From MGR-bin208 sp043779285 (lineage in GTDB: Bacteria; Bacteroidota; Bacteroidia; Chitinophagales; Chitinophagaceae), in NCBI GenBank assembly GCA_043779285.1, contig JAYWEL010000183.1:1-8735 (forward strand): 8,735 bases of DNA, given 5' to 3'. Position 1 is the first letter of the stretch; each line of letters opens with the position of its first letter. The notes below the pieces were generated by a model. That model did no database searches and was not told the origin of the DNA. It was given only the letters and a program-made list of their open reading frames with translations. Of the stretch, positions 6,131 through 8,735 are shown in pieces. Made by a program: the position numbers and the translations under genes.

Positions 6131-6844
6131 ATGAAAAAATTTAAATTTCTTTTACTGGCCTTGTCATCCATTTTATTTTTGAATGTAGTAAAGGCTCAGA
6201 CTGCAGATGAAATAATAGCAAAACATATTGAGGCAATTGGTGGAGTAGAACGATTACTGGCTTTAAAAACGTCTGTTTCAGAAGCAAGTTTAGACGTTAA
6301 CGGAATGGCCATTGCTGTAAAAATGACACAGGTTCATAATGTAGGTCATCGAATTGATATCAATGCCATGGGTTTGGAAAATTTCATTATTCAAACACCA
6401 ACCGAAGGATGGACATTCATGCCAATTCAGGGACAGGCAAGCCCGGAACCTACTGCTCCTGAAGTAGTAAAAGAAACCGCCGATCTTTTAGACATTCAAG
6501 GTCCATTATTGAACTATAAAGAAAAAGGTCATCAGGTTGAGTTTTTGGGTAAAGAAGATTTTGAAGGAGTGGATTGTTTCAAATTAAAATTGATTGCAAA
6601 AGGTGGTGCCCAAATAACATTTTTTATTGATCCAAGTACGTATTATATCATAAAAAGTATATCCAAAACAAAAGCATCCGGAAAGGAAGTGGAAGCGACT
6701 CAGACTTTCAGCAATTATGTAAAACTTCCATCTGGCTATGTGTTTCCATATGCTATGACTGGTGTTGGCCCCGGTGAATTAAAGATCTCGAAAATTGAGC
6801 TGAATGTACCGGTTGATGAAAAAATCTTTAAAGTATCAAAATAA
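6131..6844 (+). CDS. Secreted LolA-fold-like (outer membrane lipoprotein-sorting-like) protein
   Basis: A 237-residue protein. The ATG at 6131 is preferred over an in-frame TTG at 6119 because it begins directly with a classical Sec signal peptide, MKKFKFLLLALSSILFLNVVKA, cleaved near A22 before QTADEIIAKH. The signal has no lipobox cysteine, so a soluble periplasmic protein is expected. The mature part begins with an Ade-like helix pattern ADEIIAKHIEAIGGVERL and continues as alternating beta strands (for example QITFFIDPSTYYIIKSI), as in LolA/LolB-fold sorting-like proteins common in Bacteroidota. No catalytic motif is visible. The function is not established; binding of a lipid or lipoprotein is the family suggestion only. 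It is followed by a strong terminator and then by another secreted protein gene. Confidence 0.75.
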   Translation: MKKFKFLLLALSSILFLNVVKAQTADEIIAKHIEAIGGVERLLALKTSVSEASLDVNGMAIAVKMTQVHNVGHRIDINAMGLENFIIQTPTEGWTFMPIQGQASPEPTAPEVVKETADLLDIQGPLLNYKEKGHQVEFLGKEDFEGVDCFKLKLIAKGGAQITFFIDPSTYYIIKSISKTKASGKEVEATQTFSNYVKLPSGYVFPYAMTGVGPGELKISKIELNVPVDEKIFKVSK

Positions 6845-6860
6845 ATTAACGTATTTCTAA

Positions 6861-6884
6861 CCCCCGGTTTTTATCGGGGGTTTT
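6861..6884 (+). terminator. Intrinsic terminator after the LolA-like gene
   Basis: CCCCCG (6861-6866) pairs with CGGGGG (6875-6880) across an 8-nt loop and is followed by TTTTATTT. It begins 16 nt after the stop codon. The next gene starts only 17 nt after the T-run. Confidence 0.88.
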
Positions 6885-6901
6885 ATTTATAATTAGTTAT
6901 C

Positions 6902-8735
6902 ATGAAAAAGTTTTCTTTTTTAGTTGCTATCATTTTTTGTTTAAATGCAGGCGTTCAGGCACAGATCAACTCCAATACTTTTGGTATGCTCGAAGCCCGT
7001 CATTTAGGTCCGGGTACAATGAGTGGACGAATCACCTCAATCGAAGGAGTAAATAATGATCCGAAGACTTTATATATAGGCACTGCCGGTGGAGGAGTTT
7101 GGAAGACAGTAAATGCCGGTTCAGTATTTAAATCCATTTTTGATAAATATTGTCAAAGCATTGGTGCCATTGCCATTGACCAAAAAAATCCGAAAGTAAT
7201 ATATGTAGGTACCGGAGAAAGTAATATGCGGAATTCTGTTTCCATTGGGGATGGCATATACAAATCAACAGATGCCGGCGATAATTGGAATAAAATAGGG
7301 TTGGATAGTACCGAGCATATTTCAAAAATAATTATCGATCATTCCAATCCAAATATAATTTATGTTTCTGTTCCCGGTCCGTTATGGAGTAGTAGCAAAC
7401 ACCGGGGTTTATACAGGTCTATCGATGCTGGAAAAACCTTTGAGAAAATATTTTATATCAATGAGAATACAGGATGTGCCGATATTTCTATGGATCCCCG
7501 AAATGCACAAACGCTTTATGCAACTACATGGGAATTTCGCCGCTTGCCTTATTCATTCAATTCGGGTGGTGCCGGTAGTGGCATTTATAAATCTGTGGAT
7601 GCCGGTAAAACATGGAAAGAATTATCAAAAGGATTACCCGCAAAACCTTTTGGACGTGTGGCTTTAACACTGGCACCTTCTTCGCCAGATAATATGCTGG
7701 CCATTGTAGAATCGAACAAAACCGGTCTCTATATTTCGGCAGATGGAGGAGAGAATTGGAAAGAACAAAGTGCTTCGATGAACGTGGTATCACGACCATT
7801 TTATTTCAGCACATTGGTGATTGATCCCAAGGATCCGAAAAGAGTGTACCGGCCTGCGTTAAATTTTTCGTATTCTTCCGATGGTGGGTATTCGTTTACT
7901 GATGCAGGTAGTGAAGGAGGATGGGTACATAGCGATCATCATGCACTATGGATTAACCCGAACAATACCGACCAGATGTACTTGGGAACGGACGGTGGTG
8001 TATATATGAGTATGAATAAAGGTGTTAACTGGACTTTTTTTCAAAACCTGCCGGTTGGACAGTTTTATCATGTACAAACCGATTTGAAAACACCCTATAA
8101 TGTATTTGGTGGTTTGCAGGATAACGGGTCATGGGTTGCTCCTTCTCAATCATATGGGGGTGTAAGTAATGGCAATTGGAGAGATATTTTTTTTGGTGAT
8201 GGCTTCTGGACGCAGCCCGATTTAAATGATCCAAATACAGTGTACGCAGAATCACAGGGAGGTAATGCAGCAAGAATAAATTTAAAAACGGGATTGAGTG
8301 TAAAAATTCAACCTCAACAGGGAGCTACAGAAGATAAGCTTCGCTGGAATTGGAATACACCCATTGTACTTGGTATAAAAAATAATAAGAACCTGTATAT
8401 GGGTGCCCAGTATCTGTACAAGTCAACCGACCAGGGAAGAAACTGGTTGAGAATTTCACCTGACCTGACAACCAATGACAAAAAGAAGCAAAACCAGGAA
8501 AAAAGTGGTGGGCTAAGTGCAGATAATACATCTGCAGAAAATCATTGTACCATTTTCACCATTGCCGAATCACCATTGGATGAGAATTTGATTTGGGTTG
8601 GAACCGATGATGGGAATCTGCAATACAGTATGGATGGCGGAAAAAACTGGGTGAATGTTTCTAATAATATAGCTGCATCAGGCATTCCATCACAAACATG
8701 GGTAAGCAGTATTGAGCCTTCCCGTTTCGATAAAA
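6902..8735 (+). CDS. Secreted Asp-box (BNR/VPS10-sortilin-like) beta-propeller protein, 3'-truncated
   Basis: The frame is open from the ATG at 6902 to the right edge (611 codons) without a stop or frameshift. A Sec signal peptide MKKFSFLVAIIFCLNAGVQA is followed by a mature start QINSNTFG. The body has repeated Asp-box motifs (SxDxGxxW type): about 121 (KSTDAGDNW), 172 (RSIDAGKTF), 230 (KSVDAGKTW), 278 (ISADGGENW), 325 (SSDGGYSF), 370 (SMNKGVNW), 507 (KSTDQGRNW) and 576 (SMDGGKNW), each after a short strand such as IYVGTGE or MYLGTDGG. This is the pattern of the sialidase/sortilin-like propeller proteins often annotated as glycosyl hydrolase or VPS10 domain protein in Bacteroidota, usually about 900-1100 residues, so a third or more is missing. 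The Asp boxes are structural; no sialidase catalytic set can be claimed, and the ligand is unknown. Confidence 0.88.
   Translation, partial: MKKFSFLVAIIFCLNAGVQAQINSNTFGMLEARHLGPGTMSGRITSIEGVNNDPKTLYIGTAGGGVWKTVNAGSVFKSIFDKYCQSIGAIAIDQKNPKVIYVGTGESNMRNSVSIGDGIYKSTDAGDNWNKIGLDSTEHISKIIIDHSNPNIIYVSVPGPLWSSSKHRGLYRSIDAGKTFEKIFYINENTGCADISMDPRNAQTLYATTWEFRRLPYSFNSGGAGSGIYKSVDAGKTWKELSKGLPAKPFGRVALTLAPSSPDNMLAIVESNKTGLYISADGGENWKEQSASMNVVSRPFYFSTLVIDPKDPKRVYRPALNFSYSSDGGYSFTDAGSEGGWVHSDHHALWINPNNTDQMYLGTDGGVYMSMNKGVNWTFFQNLPVGQFYHVQTDLKTPYNVFGGLQDNGSWVAPSQSYGGVSNGNWRDIFFGDGFWTQPDLNDPNTVYAESQGGNAARINLKTGLSVKIQPQQGATEDKLRWNWNTPIVLGIKNNKNLYMGAQYLYKSTDQGRNWLRISPDLTTNDKKKQNQEKSGGLSADNTSAENHCTIFTIAESPLDENLIWVGTDDGNLQYSMDGGKNWVNVSNNIAASGIPSQTWVSSIEPSRFDK

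Noticed and set aside
7128..8531. Several minus-strand open frames and one plus-strand frame in the right part
   Set aside because: They lie fully inside the long propeller frame that starts at 6902 and carries clear Asp-box repeats; their translations look like shadows, rich in His/Tyr/Leu without domains.

Overview
The window looks like a chromosomal segment of a Bacteroidota bacterium, probably Chitinophagaceae or a close relative. This is inferred from moderately low GC, A/T-rich intergenic DNA, weak Shine-Dalgarno sites, a Bacteroidota-style sensor kinase, an Asp-box (BNR/VPS10-like) secreted protein and a LolA-like periplasmic protein. The taxon is a family-level impression, not a database result.

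Left part (1-3767, + strand): the 3' portion of a membrane-anchored sensor histidine kinase, a stand-alone receiver protein, a receiver-adenylate cyclase fusion, and an exported-looking class V aminotransferase. They are spaced by 10 nt, a 1-nt overlap and 21 nt, so they probably form one operon. The two receivers resemble each other and probably share the kinase, giving one input with two outputs, one of them cAMP. The ATPase domain of the kinase carries two short GC-rich repeat fragments in frame.

Middle (3764-6004, - strand): adenine deaminase, converging on the aminotransferase with a 4-bp overlap. Its frame is interrupted, but not broken, by about 195 extra codons (about 4835-5422). This insert holds a DUF559/Vsr-like endonuclease domain between GC-rich hairpin-forming arms. 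It has no Met codon and no stop codon, so it appears to be expressed only as part of the host protein. The outer end of its right arm (16 bp identical, 27 of 29 with flank) and its inner part recur in the kinase gene. This is the most interesting signal in the window: a repeat family that settles in coding sequence without breaking the frame, with one copy carrying a nuclease.

Right part (6005-8735, + strand): a 126-bp divergent intergenic region with a perfect 14-bp inverted repeat, a secreted LolA-fold-like protein, a strong intrinsic terminator, and a large secreted Asp-box beta-propeller protein that runs off the right edge with an intact frame. No tRNA, rRNA, CRISPR array, transposase or conventional insertion sequence was seen.
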